Made by a program: the position numbers and the translations under genes
From: Hibiscus mutabilis
Lineage: Eukaryota; Streptophyta; Magnoliopsida; Malvales; Malvaceae
Reading direction: 5' to 3'
DNA length: 64,000 nt
Assembly: GCA_019671005.1 (NCBI GenBank)
Contig: CM033752.1
Location: forward strand, 14,384,001-14,448,000
Part shown: positions 45,331 through 58,593 of the stretch, one piece after another
Layout: every line of letters begins with the position of its first letter
How positions within the stretch are numbered: position 1 is the stretch's first letter
Notes under the pieces: generated by a model
Told to the model about the DNA's origin: nothing
Seen by the model: the letters and a program-made list of their open reading frames with translations, nothing else
Database searches by the model: none

Positions 45331-46471
45331 GGTAGAGTAAAGAAGAGTTGAGTAGGATTTGGGTTTAGGGATCATGTAAGAAATAAAACAACTAATTACA
45401 AGTCAATCAACATCACAAATTGAAGAATTTGGCCAACCCTATTAATGTATAAATTTATATGAAAATAGAAGAAAATCCACAGGAACCCATCAGTAATATC
45501 AAACGTGTTTTGAACACGAAGCCAAGCCCATCGATAATATCAAGTAATTCTCAAGTTCAAAGCTAAGCCATGGAAAGAATTGGAAAATCGAACAAAAGAA
45601 ATGGTATGTAAAAAATTAAGGGTTTCCAGAAATACCTTTGATTCAACTGGGCTTAGGGTTCCTATTAAACTTTAAAGGAATTTAGAGGGAAATTTTAAAA
45701 ACCCAAACAATAATATCAACAAATTTCTCAATATAAACGATGAGGCATGGAAAGTAAATGAAAACCAATCAAAAGCAAGGGAATTGTAAAAAAAGTTAGG
45801 GTTTCCAGAAATATACCTTTGAATTGAAGGAATAAAGGAATCCAATCGATTCTCACAATTGAATGAGAGAAAAAAGGGCATTAATTTGGCTATGACATTC
45901 CAGCTTTGATACATATATTCCACGTCAAGTATCAGAACTGGGTCATAAGTTTCACTACTTTTAATGAAAAAAGCGGGAACGACAACCGAAAAGGTATATA
46001 TTTGAAGTGTAAAGCCTAAACTGTCATAAATCAAAGTTCAAATATTTTTAAAGTGTTGAAACTTAGATACCAATTCTGATATGTTACAGCAAGCACTGCA
46101 ACATAAGACATTTAATTAGTATCAAAACATAATGATGAAATTCTAAAACTTGTGAAATATATTTTATACAGAATGGTCAAATTTATTACTCCAACAACAA
46201 CATGTTGAATAAAAGTTCCAATAAATGTTGCAACTACCATCCCAAAGCAAGTACTACCAACTTCAATACACGTTTATTTCCTCTTAATCCTCTTCCCATT
46301 GAACAAGTTGTTTATCTTGAAGCTCATAAACCTTTTTTTTCAATAGCAACTGTCTTAAGAAGGTAAACAAGTTCATAATAAGCAATTTTTTTTTTACTTT
46401 TATGCAACTTAATTCCATGCAATGTTTTAGTATTTCATATTCATTTACTTAGGTGCTTGGGTATACTCATC
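45331..46471. other. Non-coding segment with a 176-bp tandem duplication
   Basis: A block starting 'ataatatcaa' near 45,533 repeats near 45,709 with substitutions and indels; both include 'gggtttccagaaatac'. A - strand open frame at 45,672-46,034 (120 codons) overlaps this and is Phe/Ser/Leu-rich without any domain, so I do not call it a gene. Confidence 0.5.
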
Positions 46472-47842
46472 ATGGAAGTTCCAAGTACAATAGGTGATGC
46501 TAAAATAGGAGGAGATAGTGTGAAGAGTTCGAATAACATTGTTGGCATGACATTTGTGTAACATGAAGAAGCATGGGAATTTTATAAGGAATACACAAAT
46601 CAAAATGGATTTAGTGCACATCATGGAACAAGTTGGGTTGATACAAATGAAAATAAATACCAGCAAGAGTTTTGTTTTTCAAAAGAAGGGCACATGAGAT
46701 CAAAAGTAGATGAGGCAAAGCGTTCACTTGCTCTACGACCACTAACAAGGACCGGTTGCAAGGCTAGAATAGTGGTCCATTTAGAAATCCAGATAGTTGG
46801 GTAATAACATTGTCTGATAACGAACATAACCACCAACTTTGTCCACCATCCATGGCACCCTTCCTTCATTCACATTGATCTATGACCGAGACCGATATTG
46901 CAGAGGCTTCACCATTGCAAAATGTTAGTGTCAGAATATCAAAAATTATGAAATTCTTCATGCAACAGTCTCGTGGTTATCAAAATGTTGGTTTTACTAA
47001 GAAAGACCTATACAATGCCCTCCACAAACATAAAAGCCAATGAAGTTATTGATGGGGATGTCAACGCCATACTAGGTTACTTTGACAGCAAGAAAGAGAC
47101 AAATCTCAAGTTTTTCATGACATTCTCAGCCTACAAATTGGATCGCTTGCGTAATCTATTTTGGGCTGATTAAACTTCTAACGCTAACTACGCCATATTC
47201 AGTGATGTTATTGCATTTGACACCACCTAAAAGGGTAATGCATACGGTCGACCTCTTATGCCCATTATTGGTGTAAATTACCACCATCAAACAATTGTGT
47301 TTGTTGTTGCTGTCCTTGCAGACGAGACCGTAGATACATTTTAGTGGGTCTTAAATGCTTTTGTAGAATCTATGCTAAATATGTCTTCATTTTCTGTGGT
47401 TACAAAAAGAGATATGGCAATGTAAAGGGTGATCAAAAATGTTTTTCCTGTTGCTAAACATCGAATATGTTCTTGGCATCTAGCTCACAATGCACAAGGA
47501 AATATTAGGGATCCACATTTTACAAAGGAATTTAGCAAATGCATGCATTCTTGGTAGACACCTGAGGAATTTGATAAACAATAGGAGATAACTATTGAGA
47601 AGTTTACTGTGAAAAACCATCCGTGGGTGTTAGAGAAAAGCAAGAACCATAACTTAAGGGCACAAGCGTATATGACGGGTCATTTTTTGCGAACTTGCGG
47701 TCAACCGAAGGTGTGAATCAATGAATGCGTCTCTAGATATTTTATTTAAGTGCAAGAAGAAATATTTGGAATTTATTCGTGCAATTGAATATGCCATAGG
47801 TCAAATGCGCTTGAACGTGTTGAAAACAAATTTTACTTGTAC
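46472..47842 (+). pseudogene. FAR1/FHY3-related (MULE-derived) protein gene, broken
   Basis: From the ATG at 46472 a FAR1-type DNA-binding region can be read: EEAWEFYKEYTNQNGFSA, ending TRTGCKARI. A MULE-type transposase core follows: NAILGYFDSKKET, LRNLFWAD, NAYGRPLMPIIGVNYHHQTIVF, then IKNVFPVAKHRICSWHLAHNAQGNI and a late MNASLDILFKCKKKYLEF block. FAR1-related proteins are transcription factors domesticated from Mutator-like transposases. Here at least six in-frame stops and a frameshift occur, and the gene is cut at 47,842 by the element G LTR. No continuation was found right of that element. Confidence 0.82.
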
Positions 47843-48214
47843 TGTAACACCCCTTTCCCGGCCTGGTAAGGATCCAGGTCAGAATGTATTACCGGAGAGT
47901 GATATGGTGTTCGATACAATAGTTTATTCTATAAACGAAAATTCAATGAATTTCGTAGTTCAATCGATGGAATATTTATCTAATTTGGACAAGTTTTAAA
48001 CTTTTGCAAGTTTTAGGGACTAAACTTTAATTTCGATAAATTAAGGGTTCATTTCAGAAATTAAACCTACCACAATTCAAACTATGGAAAATGTAATCTG
48101 TAAATTTTCATATTAATCGGAGTTCATTTACTAGCTCAATTTAACCTTACAATATTTTAGTGACCAATCTATAAAGTTCTAGAATTCATTTTATGCCTTT
48201 TAATGGAATTAAAG

Positions 48215-48805
48215 TATGGGTATTGATACATACTGGGGACATACCGATATGTCTTGGCTGAGTTCGATAAGTTAGTTATTACAATAAGGGATAATATCGA
48301 TACGAGACACCCCATACTGATACACTACGATCAATGTGACTTAATAATTTTATAGATTCAAAAGGTCGTACCGATACGAGACCTACCGTATCGATACGCT
48401 ATAGTTATTCAATATCAAGGTTTGTTTTGATACAAATAAAGGTTGTTTTGGAACACTATGCGTACTGATACGGGGTATCGATATGCCAATGACCGTTAAA
48501 ATGGTTATAAAACACTATACATGTACTGATACGGGGTATCGGTACGCGAGACCTTAATTCAATATTACAGAGTTCAGTGAGAAAAGGGAGTAGCGATACG
48601 CTTATAGCCGTATTGGTAAGAGACTAACTATACAAGGAAGGGATTGATACACATGTACCCGTACCGATGCCAAGCTTTAATTCAAATTCCAAATTCAAAA
48701 ACACGTACCAGTACGACTTAAGCCATATCGACATGCCCTTATTCCTGGGTTCAATTATGCAAGCCCGTACCGATACGCCACTACTCGTATCAGTACGGCA
48801 GGGTC
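48215..48805. repeat. Dense CGTAYCGRTACG-type dyad array in the G LTR
   Basis: About twenty variants of the motif occur in 590 bp, including the perfect palindrome CGTATCGATACG at 48387-48398 and near copies such as 'gtaccgatacg' and 'gtatcagtacg'. It is the densest cluster in the window. Confidence 0.85.
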
Positions 48806-49599
48806 TTTATTGTCAATTTTTATTTGGTTTATTAGACATTTACCCAACCAAACCTTATTCAAATTCAATGTAATTTTACCAATAAGTTTGTTTAGCCTAG
48901 ATCTAATAGCATGCCAAATTTTAGGGTTAATTGAATCCATTTACTAAGTTTTCCCTGATTTAGGCCAAATATGCATTTTAGTCCACTTTTAACCAATTTC
49001 AAAAGTCTCATTTTAGCCTCTTAAGCATACCTAAAGCATACACAAATATACATGCATCCGTGTGATCAAAAGTGACTTATACAACCATTATGCCACCATT
49101 CTAGGAGTTTGTAGGTTGGACATACTTTACTTTAACAACTTAGATGACTTGCAAAACTTCAACTTAGCCCGATCATGACTACAAACCTTGTTAACCTGAA
49201 ATGAATGGAAAATGAATGTATTAGACATACTTTGCCTAGTGAGGTAGTCATAAACGATACAAAATGCAATGGATGCATCTATACCATGCTTCAATAACAT
49301 CAATAGTAGCAATATGACATATGTCCAAGTCTATGCTCAATACAATAACAATAAATGATGCAATGGGAATAATCAATGCAATAGCAATAGGTTTCCTTGG
49401 ACCGATGTAGGGAGTGTGGATAGGGGAATTCCTACACCTCACCAAATTGATAGTGGTATTGTCCCTCCGCTTCACCTTTATGATCAAAACATAACATACC
49501 TCTGCCTCACCACAATAAAGGCCATAACCACCCGTACCAATGAGCTCATGAATTCTATGACATGCCAATTGTATCCAAGTCCACTAGAATCCAAGGTTC

Positions 49600-49880
49600 A
49601 ATAACAATAGTCCAATAGCAATGTTTCAATAGCAATGATTCTGTACAATAATTTGGTAGCAATATTTCAATAACAATGGATCAATATCAATAGTTCAATA
49701 ACAATGATTCGATATCAATAATCCAATAGCAATGATCCAATAATAATATTTAATGGCAATATTTTGATAGCCATATTTCGATGACTATGATTCAATATAA
49801 TGTTTCAATAACAATATGCAATAGTCAATGATCAATATTTCTATATGTCAATATTTCAATGATTCCAGTGAAAACAATAA
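49600..49880. repeat. Irregular 'caatagcaatg(at)ttcaata' repeat block
   Basis: Short units of about 15-20 bp built from 'caata(g/a)caat' recur more than ten times within the G LTR. They are low-complexity and non-coding. Confidence 0.7.
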
Positions 49881-50990
49881 CGATGCTATGAACAATGGTT
49901 CAATGCAATACTTACCAAACTTACTAATATGGCTCCCAACAATGCTTTATGCAATATCCTCGATAGAAAAATGTTAGCAATGTAATAATCGATATTCAAC
50001 AAATCGGGAAAGGCACCTAGCCTATTCTTGGGACTCTGACTACAATCACCTTAACTTCCAAAGCTCTCAAGGCTCTCGGATAACGATTCCCTTGCTCCTT
50101 GCTTTTGAAAGAGATGATGGTCCTTCTTTCGCCAACACTTGAGCTAGGTAAAAACAATGGAGATATTAGAATTAATACTATGAATTCAAAATCAATATTT
50201 AAGATTAACATAGCTTTTATCTAGCGAAACCTCCATTGATTTATGCTTAAAAAGCATGAGTTTAACTATAGTCTTCAAAAGCTTAATCTTAAAATTAAGC
50301 TTCAATAATCCATAGGTTTACAGAATTGTTTGGGGGACTTTAGCTTACCAAATCGAGGGCTATTCAATGGTGTTCAGAAATCAAAGAAAACTTGAACTAG
50401 ATATGGAGGTGCTAGCTTGAGCTTGAGGTAGGGGATGACAATGGAGGTGCTTGGTTAAGCTTTATAAAAGATGAAGAAAAGATGAATAGAATTGAGGAAG
50501 GGCTCAGTGAGTTGCTTTTGAATGGAATATTAAACTTCAAGCTCATTTTTAACTCCCTTAAACAAACCGAGGAGCTTACCCTCCCCTAAGGGTATGCTTA
50601 ATATATTAATATCTATCTTTTCTTATCTTTTCTCAAATTCAAGCTATAATAATTATCATCATGTGTTTTTCATCTTTTCTTACCAATTCACATGAATTCA
50701 CATGAAGCAAGGAGGTGAATTATCCTCTAAAAGGTATAATTATGAGGATAGTCCCTCAACTTTCCAAACTTTGCACTTTTGCCCCCAAACTTTCAATTTT
50801 TATAGTTTAGTCACTATATTATTTTCAAAGAATTCAATTAGATCCAAAATCTATAAATTGACTCAATTAGAGTCCAATACAGTATAATTGACCACACAAA
50901 TAAAGTCAATACAATATTTGAACTTTTTCGATATAGAATTTTTGATTGTCAGAACCTAATTTCGACTAGACCAGTTTTTAGGGTGTTATA

Positions 50991-51640
50991 ACTTCCCTTT
51001 AAGAAAAATTCATCCTCGAATTTTACCTAAATCGAATCGATAAGGGTACTTCTTTATTGTGTCCTCCGGTTCCCATGTAGCTTCTTCAATGGTATGGCTC
51101 CTCCAGAGAACTTTAACTAACGGTACAGATTTGTCATGGAGCCTCTTAACTTCTCTTGCAAGAATTTGAACAGGTTCTTCCTCGTTGTCAAATCCGATTG
51201 GATCTGCACAGATTCTGGCTCAATAATATGCGAAGGGTTGGAGCAGTATTTTCAAAGCATCAAAACATGAAACACATCATGAATCTTGCTTAATTCTGAG
51301 GGTAATGCCAAATGGTATACCACAAGGCCAACTTTCTCAATAATTTCAAAGGCGCCAATGAATCAGGGACTCAACTTCCCATTTTTACCAAACCTCAGAA
51401 TCTTCTTCCACGGTGAGACTTTAGGGAAGGCTTTCTCACTAAAATTGTACTAAATATCCCTTCGTCTAAGGTCAGCATATGACTTCTGACGGTCAAAGGC
51501 GACCTTCAAACGGTCGTGGATGATGGTAACCCGTTCTTCAATTTTTCAAAGTAGGTAGGGCCCAACATCTTGCCTTCACCGAGTTCAGACCAGTACAAAG
51601 GAGTTCTGCATCGTCTGCTATACAACGCCTCATACAGGGC
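50991..51640 (-). pseudogene. Element G integrase C-terminus and polypurine tract
   Basis: On the - strand, reading from 51,640, the frame shows YEALYSRRCRTPLYW, then HDRLKVAFDRQKSYADLRRR and VSPWKKILRFGKNGKLSP, then LALPSELSKIHDVFHVLML. This is the C-terminal part of a Ty3/gypsy integrase, followed by a decayed chromodomain-like end. Stops are present. A purine run (AAAGGGAAG on the - strand) abuts the LTR. The rest of the element is missing beyond about 51,640, where a short repeat 'tacaacgcctcata' occurs twice. Confidence 0.8.
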
Positions 51641-52880
51641 ATACAACGCCTCATACGATGATGAGTGCCTTTTACAATTTGTTATAGGCTTACAAATTGG
51701 ACCTTAAACTTTGCATGTTTCACTTTTGTTCATTAATTATGTAATTAATCTTATAAAAGTTATAGTAGACTAATTGTGTACATGATTTGTATGATTTTTG
51801 ACTTGGTTGTCTTTCTATATAAAATACAATAAAATACTAAGCGTTAACATAAATGTGTCATTTAACTGCTCGTAGAAAGTGTCTTTTCAATAATACGATG
51901 AGTACCGAACGTTTGCATATACGGTTTTGACCTTTTCACATGAAACCTAAAATATTACATGTTTTACTAACGATTTTAATTTAAGTTTTGCATGACAAGT
52001 ATTGAAACCCATTTTCATTGGTTCGAAACAGTTTAAAATTTGTAGTTCCCACCCCAAACAGTTTAAAATTGTAGTTCTAATATATTAATAATAATTAGCC
52101 ATAAATGTTACCCAATAAGTCATCCTCGGTTGTTACAGAAAGAGTTCGCGAAAAATTAATTTGTCAGGTTCAATAAAAAATTAAATTGGCGGTTCATTTA
52201 AATAATTTCAAAAGACACATTTCCCAATAAATAAGCGTATTTTCAATGTTAGTTTCGAATCTTCGTAACACGTTCTGATACATCAGCATCATATAAGTCT
52301 TTTCAATTGTAGCATTGGGCAGAATAGATTTTAGAGAAGTCTTATATAGCAGTTCCGAAACTAATTTTCAAATTCCGATCCCTAACCTACCAACCCAAAA
52401 TTATAACTGTACTTTACTGATTTTCGCTTTATTTGTTATGGACATTGTTTCGAAACATTTTTATGAGTACCGAAATAGGTTTAAATATAAAATATTCAAA
52501 TTTCTACTATAAATAGGAGTCCTTTGGGTTCTTAGCTTCATACCCTAATGAGCCCAACGTATTCTTTCCTTTGTTAGTTTTTGTCTCTACACCATTATAT
52601 GTTGGTTGATTACTAGTATGAAGAGACTTCTTTTTATAGATCCGAGAGGAGTGCTGATTGTTTATTTAGGTTGTTCATGTCTACAAACAATGGTATTTGG
52701 AAGGCTATGATTAGAGATTTTCTGGGATGAACACCAACGAACATAGTATTTGGAAAACCTTGCTCTCAAGATTTTCCAAATACTATTGTTTGTTGGTGTT
52801 TGAAACTATATCAAGACACGATGAATGCAGATCAGAAAATGGGCTAGAAGATTCGGGTGAATTATCAGAATTAGATTGGA
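51641..52880. other. Unassigned AT-rich spacer with a small inverted repeat
   Basis: No gene was recognised. Three copies of 'tagtatttggaaa'-like sequence occur near 52,690, 52,747 and, inverted, near 52,777. The outer two can pair as an imperfect stem of about 20 bp with an 80-bp loop. Confidence 0.5.
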
Positions 52881-55800
52881 ATTTTTGGTTAGGCTTTAGC
52901 TAATTAATTAATTTTAGAAAATAATTTGAGTATTTAAATTGATTTTCGATAAATTTATCATGGCAAGTATTTGTGAAAAATATGTTTAATGAGTTTAATA
53001 AGGGATGAAATTGAGTTTGGGTATTTTAAATGGGCTGTTTTAATATTAATTAAATGGTGAATATTTTCCAAAAGGTTGTAAAATATTAATAATGGCAATT
53101 TTGTAAAAAAAGTGTTAAAGTTGTATTTTTAATGGAATTATTAAATAAAATAAAAGAAATATATTTTTTCTCGTGTTTTTAACAAAAAAGTTAACTGTTA
53201 TAATTTTCTAAAAGATGAGAAAGATATTTCTAAGTTCCTCCCATTTTCTTCCAAACAAAACTTAGGGATTTCTTGATTCCTTAATTATTTCTACTTCAAT
53301 TTCTTCTCCATTTATTTCTAAACAATTGTGGATTAAGGATTTTGATTTCTACATCATCTTCACTACTTTTCTTGTTGGAAATCAAGAGGGGAGTTCATCT
53401 TCAAGTTGGTTTTTAATCAAGCAAGGTGAGAAAACATTTTTAACGATTTTCTACATGATTTTGATACTTAATCTATGAGTTCTCATGCTTTGGGATAATT
53501 AAAACGAATTTCTAATAGAACTATTGGATTTTAATGGATTTTCTCACAAATCTTGATTAGGTTATAGTAATCTAATGATTTCTATAGAGTTCTAATGTTT
53601 TGTGTATGGGTAATAATAATCTAAAGTTGATTTTATAATTTAATTCCCAGAGTCAATTTAATTGGTTGAATTTAGATTTGAGTTCTTAGACGGTAGAGTG
53701 TTGATTCAATCGTTGGATTATGTAATAGTGTGCACCGGTTATGGTCGATTAAATGTTCGTAGGCGTTATAGCGTAAAATGAAAGGAAAAGGGGATGTGCG
53801 ACCTAAGTAGGGGTTTGCGTAAAACAGAGCAGTAGGTTTGATTGTTATTGTTTTCATTTGTGTATAAAATATTTGGTGGATATTAAAAAAAAAGAAAAGA
53901 GATTAATAAGGGAAATGGCAAGCAGTAGCGTGTTTTGGATTGCACCTGATGCTGCCTTTCATTTGCGTGTCGCGGGCATGAGTTGGTGGTGCAACAGGGC
54001 CCGACGTTGTGTAGTTGCTCAAATGTTAGGGGTTTTTGAATGTTGTGGGGGTATTTTAATAAAGTGTTTATTTTAGTGTGGTCCAATTTATATTGATTAT
54101 TGTATTTTCTTGTGGAAGATGGCAACTGTTCGAACTTTTTCGGTTAGGCGTTGGCGTTGAGTCGTTGGCATTGAGGTTGGTGAGTGCAAATGTGTTTTGG
54201 TACTACAAAGAAGTTTGAATTAAGACTTTGGGAGTTTAGTTAAAGCCTAGCAAGCTTAGCTAAGCTCGGAAGTAAGTTTTCCCCTATTTTCGCCTTTTGA
54301 ATATCGGTTGATATGAGACCTAATTTACACGTTTTGGTTTAAAAGCATGGAATGATTTACATACTGTTTTATGCACTTTTTAAATGATGTACAATGATTT
54401 ATCAAGTACGTGAATGAATGCTTAAATGCATTGATGGTTCCTAAATGGAATGTGGTTGTTGCCTTTGACAATGTGGTTTTGCATATGGCAATGTTTTGTT
54501 AAATGCACATGAAAAAACAGAAAGTAAATGGTTTGAAAGTATATATTGGCTAGGTGACAACGGGATAAATGTTATTGGATATAGTTGGCATGCCATAGGG
54601 TTTAAAGTGCACTATAATAAGTCGCCTCATGTGTGTCGAGGGGTCAAGAGTGTACCATATCTCCACCATGAGAACCACAGCGGTCGAGGGGTCAAGAGAG
54701 CCACATTCTCCTGCTGGTGGATTTATACATCGTAACCGTTGAGGGGTAGTAGTACCATTTGCTCCAGTTTGAGGATACATGTGAAGTGGTCGAAGGAGCC
54801 ACTTGGGAAATTCATGCATCCGATGTGTTTTACAAATAGAAAGATTTCGTTTTAGGTCACTTAAATGCCAATATATGAACTAATGTATCACGATGGATGA
54901 ATTATGTTTTGTATAATGTGATTTATACATATTTTGCTCTTTAAGCTTTGCTATTGGAAGAATAAGCATGTGAAGGCTTAAATTGAGGTTTGCATATGGG
55001 ATTATGCATGAGATCCATGATACATGTTTTACATATGGGATTATACAAGAGATCCATGATACATGTTTTGCATATGCTTTAATATGCTTGGCATTTGAAA
55101 GCTATGTTTGCATATGGCTATTATGCATGTTTCAAAAACGGCTTTTACATATATGGGTTAGTATGCATGGAATGTTTTGCAAACTTATTAGAAAATTGCT
55201 TTGGCTTAATTAAGCATGTTTTATTTAAATGCTTTGAATGGTGAGGTTGACTTGCTTTAATACGAGTTTCGAATAAGGGTTTTGATTTCAAAAATGCATC
55301 GACGTTTTACTCTTTTTAAGCGTACTCACTAGGCATTATATGCCCACGCTCTCTTTTCTTCCATTAATGCAGTGAATTAAGCAAATGCGGGGTTGTGGTT
55401 TGAGGCAAAGAGCAATCCCAAGACAAGCATTCTAAAGAGTACGTTTTACGATGTTTTCATTATTTGTAATAAGGCAATGTGGGTTAGTCGTTGGGATGTT
55501 ATTTTTGTATAAGGCTTGATTATATGATTGGAGTTTATATTATGTTGGTTGATGACATTATTTAATGTGTACGATGTTGATTTTATTTAATGCCAAATAC
55601 ATTTGATTGTTATGATCTAATAATTTAAAATGTTTTAAATAATGATTGGATTGATTGCTCGTTTGCCAAGTGTACATGTGGTCATATGCTTCTATCTGCT
55701 AGTTGACCTATAGCCTATGTTTGAGGGTGAAAGTATGATTTGGGAGATTTACGCATGTTTGGGTAGAAACCATGCCTATAGGTCTATCTTGGTGTTTCGT

Positions 55801-56751
55801 TTGATTTATTGATGGCCACGAATAAGTGGTATAATAAGAGCTTGTTGATGAATAGTTTGTATGGTGTTTACATGAAGTTTGGGTAATATTTGATTGAGCC
55901 GAGATGTCATATATTTGCCCAAGAGGTCATTTACGCCCAGACGTACTAGTACGGGACCTTCAGGATTGGTACGCTGGTTTGTAAAAGGTTCAGATGTTTG
56001 GGAATTTTTAACGAAGTATCAATACGGGTAGCCACCGTATCGATACACCCTTGAGTATTTTGTACCAGGTTACGATATACGAGAAACCGTACCGGTATGC
56101 GATTTAGCTTCTGGAATCCTCTATTTCAAATAATTTCTTTGTGGCTCAGTATGGGTCAGCACCATATCGGTACGACTAGTAGTTTATTCAATTAATGAGC
56201 ATTACCAAGTTTAGATTCTTTGAATTTTGTTTACCGTATGTTATTGCAATAATTGAATAAGTAAATGATATCTATTTGACCTGAGATTTTTCAAGAATGT
56301 GTTAAATGTATCTAATTTATGTAAGAAGCTATTACAAACATGTTAGCCCTATATTTTGGTAGTTTTACATTTTAGTCCTTAATTTTGTATTATGCTAAAT
56401 TGGATGCTTATTTGTTATTCATTGAAGCTAAAATTTGGCATATTTGCATGAAATATGATTATTAATAATTGGTAACATGAAATCTGTGTAAGTCCGTATA
56501 ATTATTTAAATTTACATTTTGGTCCCTAGAATGCTTGTATCTGCAATTGAGTGCCTTGTCGATGTTCGAATTGAATGAAAAGTGACCAGCTGCTTGTATG
56601 AACACCTTAGGTCTTAATAATGCATCTATAAAAGCTAAAAGAAAAAAATGGACCGTAATTCGAGTAAGATAGTTTGGATTTGCTTCAGCAAACCTAATGT
56701 GATCTTCTTGGTTCAGGTCTAACGACTAGGCTGGGTTAAGGGGGGGTTACA
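52880..56751 (+). mobile_element. Element D LTR (Ty3/gypsy, A/E subfamily)
   Basis: It shares with element A and the inverted E LTR the blocks 'ggatatagttggcatgccataggg' (near 54,578) and 'cgaggggtcaagag', and the 'actcactaggcattatatgcccacgctctc' landmark near 55,324. It ends GGGGGGTTACA at 56751. The left end is approximate; no TGTAACACC start was found, so the LTR is probably truncated there. A dyad array lies at 55,935-56,180. Confidence 0.7.
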
Positions 56752-56754
56752 TTT

Positions 56755-56772
56755 GGTGGTATTAGAGACATG
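56755..56772 (+). promoter_or_regulatory. Element D primer-binding site
   Basis: TGGTGGTATTAGAGACATG follows the LTR end and is a decayed TGGTATCAGAGCCAGG (initiator tRNA-Met type) site. It shows that the D LTR is a 5' LTR. Confidence 0.7.
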
Positions 56773-58593
56773 TTATGATTGTTGGGAGTTGGTTAGTGAT
56801 TATTGGGTGTTGTTGTTGAATTATTCAGATTGATGGGTGGTTTACATATATGATTGGAGCTTGAGTTTCACAACTTCGGATGAATAGAGTTTAATCTATT
56901 TATTTTGAGAAACTGATCAATGTATTCGTATGTGCACATGTTGTTAAATGCTTATGTTGGGGTTAATCGGGAACACATTGCCTATTACAATATTTTGTTA
57001 AGTTTTTGCGGGTTTGTCTTAGATTACTTGCCGAGCCTATGCCCCAACTGTCAGGTTTAAACACTGGTAATAATTTTGTTTTAGATGAGGAATGATTTAT
57101 TCAATAATTACTTCTGAGCTTAGTAAGCGTAGTTTGGGTAATGGATAGTATAAGAAAAGTGGTTTCCAATCTTGAGTTGGCTTGGTCCTCGATCGAGAAT
57201 AGTTAAAGGTGGTCTTCGAACCTGAGTGACGTTGTACTCGTTTGTGAGTTTATAGGTGGCGTTAGTCCACTATTTAGAATATCAAAAATGGTTATTACCA
57301 TCATTGTTAAGGATATGGATTTTGAAGTTTAGAAGTAAGTGAAGTGATATGAGTGGTAATGGGTATACCGTAAGGTGTCATATGCTTGATCGTAATATCA
57401 AGATTCATAAGGTTTACTCGAGAAAACTTTAGTCGAGATTCTAAAGTGCATTTTTGAGATGATAAGGTTATGATGTACGCATCAGGCAAGAAAGTTGATG
57501 TTCAAGATCAAAACCTGACCAATGATATTAACTACTAAGGAGAATCTGATAGTGTCCCTAAAGTCATTTCCATGAGAATGGTCAAGGTATGAAATATACA
57601 TAAGGCATTGAATTGAGTTCCATCTTTAGAAGTCAGAATGCATAGCGATATCATAGAATCAATATTTTGATCAAGGAAAGGTTGTGTAGTCTACTTTTCT
57701 TCCCTTTTTGCATCGTTTGGTGGATTCAGACTTCATGAAATTGAGCTTATTAATTGAAGGTAGTTGTTTGAGTGTGTTGAAGTTTTGAAGATTGGAGTTG
57801 ATTTTTTCGAGGGAGTTTGTCTAAGAACGGATCGAAATATGTTTGATGAGTTTTGGCTTATATGGTAATCAAAGGTTTAGTGATGCTCGAGTTCTGAATG
57901 TCTATGTTGTTTGGGAATTCTTTCATGGAATGCTTATGAGGGAGTTTTACCGTGTTGTCCTATGATTGCGAAGTTGAGTTCGGTATTGAGACGTACCTTG
58001 GTGTGGCTCCTGAATCCGTTTTGAGTCGAGTTGATGGGCATTAAGGTAATGTATGAGTTGAGAACGTAGTTGTGATAATGGTCGGCCTGTGGGTATGTTC
58101 GATCGAGAGTTTTTTTCTTGAAGCATTAGCGTGGTTGTTAACAATAATGGTGTTTAAGACCGTTTAGTTGGTATGGGTTTATAGTTTTGCCGTGTAGACG
58201 GTGAATGCACTAGTGACATTCGGGGTTGTGGTGAGCTGAGTATTTTGTGAATACTTGGTTTTGTGAGTGGTAAGAGTAGTGGTGTTCTCAGGAGCAGTGG
58301 TACCGAGAAGGATTTTGATCGACAACCAAGGATTGTTTGATTGGTGTTTGTAGCAAAGTGAATGTTTGTTCCTTATTTGGGTAAGTGCGAGTTTCATCTT
58401 ATTGAAAGGAATATTGGTTCTGAGAATGTTATTAGTAAGTGCGAATAGTTGAACATGCACAATGCATAAACACATATATATATATATATATTCAAATATG
58501 TCAGTACATGCATACATTTGGGCATGACATTAGAGGTTTGCATACATATACATAGACATCTATGAGGGTATATAAGTAATCATGCATACATAT
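56773..58593 (+). pseudogene. Element D internal relic
   Basis: Leader-like 'gggaacacattgcctattac' near 56,970 matches the leader of C at 23,680. No gag frame survives. Near 57,875-58,020, fragments equivalent to the segment just before reverse transcriptase are visible (a broken EF-E-F...ELPGLPPDRE-like stretch, then a VEF-IET-LGVAPESV-like stretch) in shifting frames. Only scattered similarity follows, up to the E LTR at 58594. Most of pol is lost. Confidence 0.5.
58471..58492. repeat. (TA)n microsatellite
   Basis: About ten TA units in 'cacatatatatatatatatat'. It lies just before the junction with the E LTR. Confidence 0.9.

Larger units (their letters stand above)
47843..50990 (-). mobile_element. 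Element G LTR (Ty3/gypsy)
   Basis: On the - strand it starts TATAACACCC, a one-base change from TGTAACACCC, right after a purine run. It ends GGGAAAGGGGTGTTACA at 47843. Its length is 3.15 kb. It contains a dyad array at 48,215-48,805 and an irregular 'caatagcaatg' repeat block. The adjoining pol end on the - strand shows this is the 3' LTR. Confidence 0.85.

Noticed and set aside
45672..46034. 120-codon - strand ORF
   Set aside because: It is hydrophobic and low in complexity, crosses a tandem duplication and has no recognisable domain.
58179..58517. 112-codon - strand ORF
   Set aside because: It lies antisense to decayed pol and includes the TA microsatellite.
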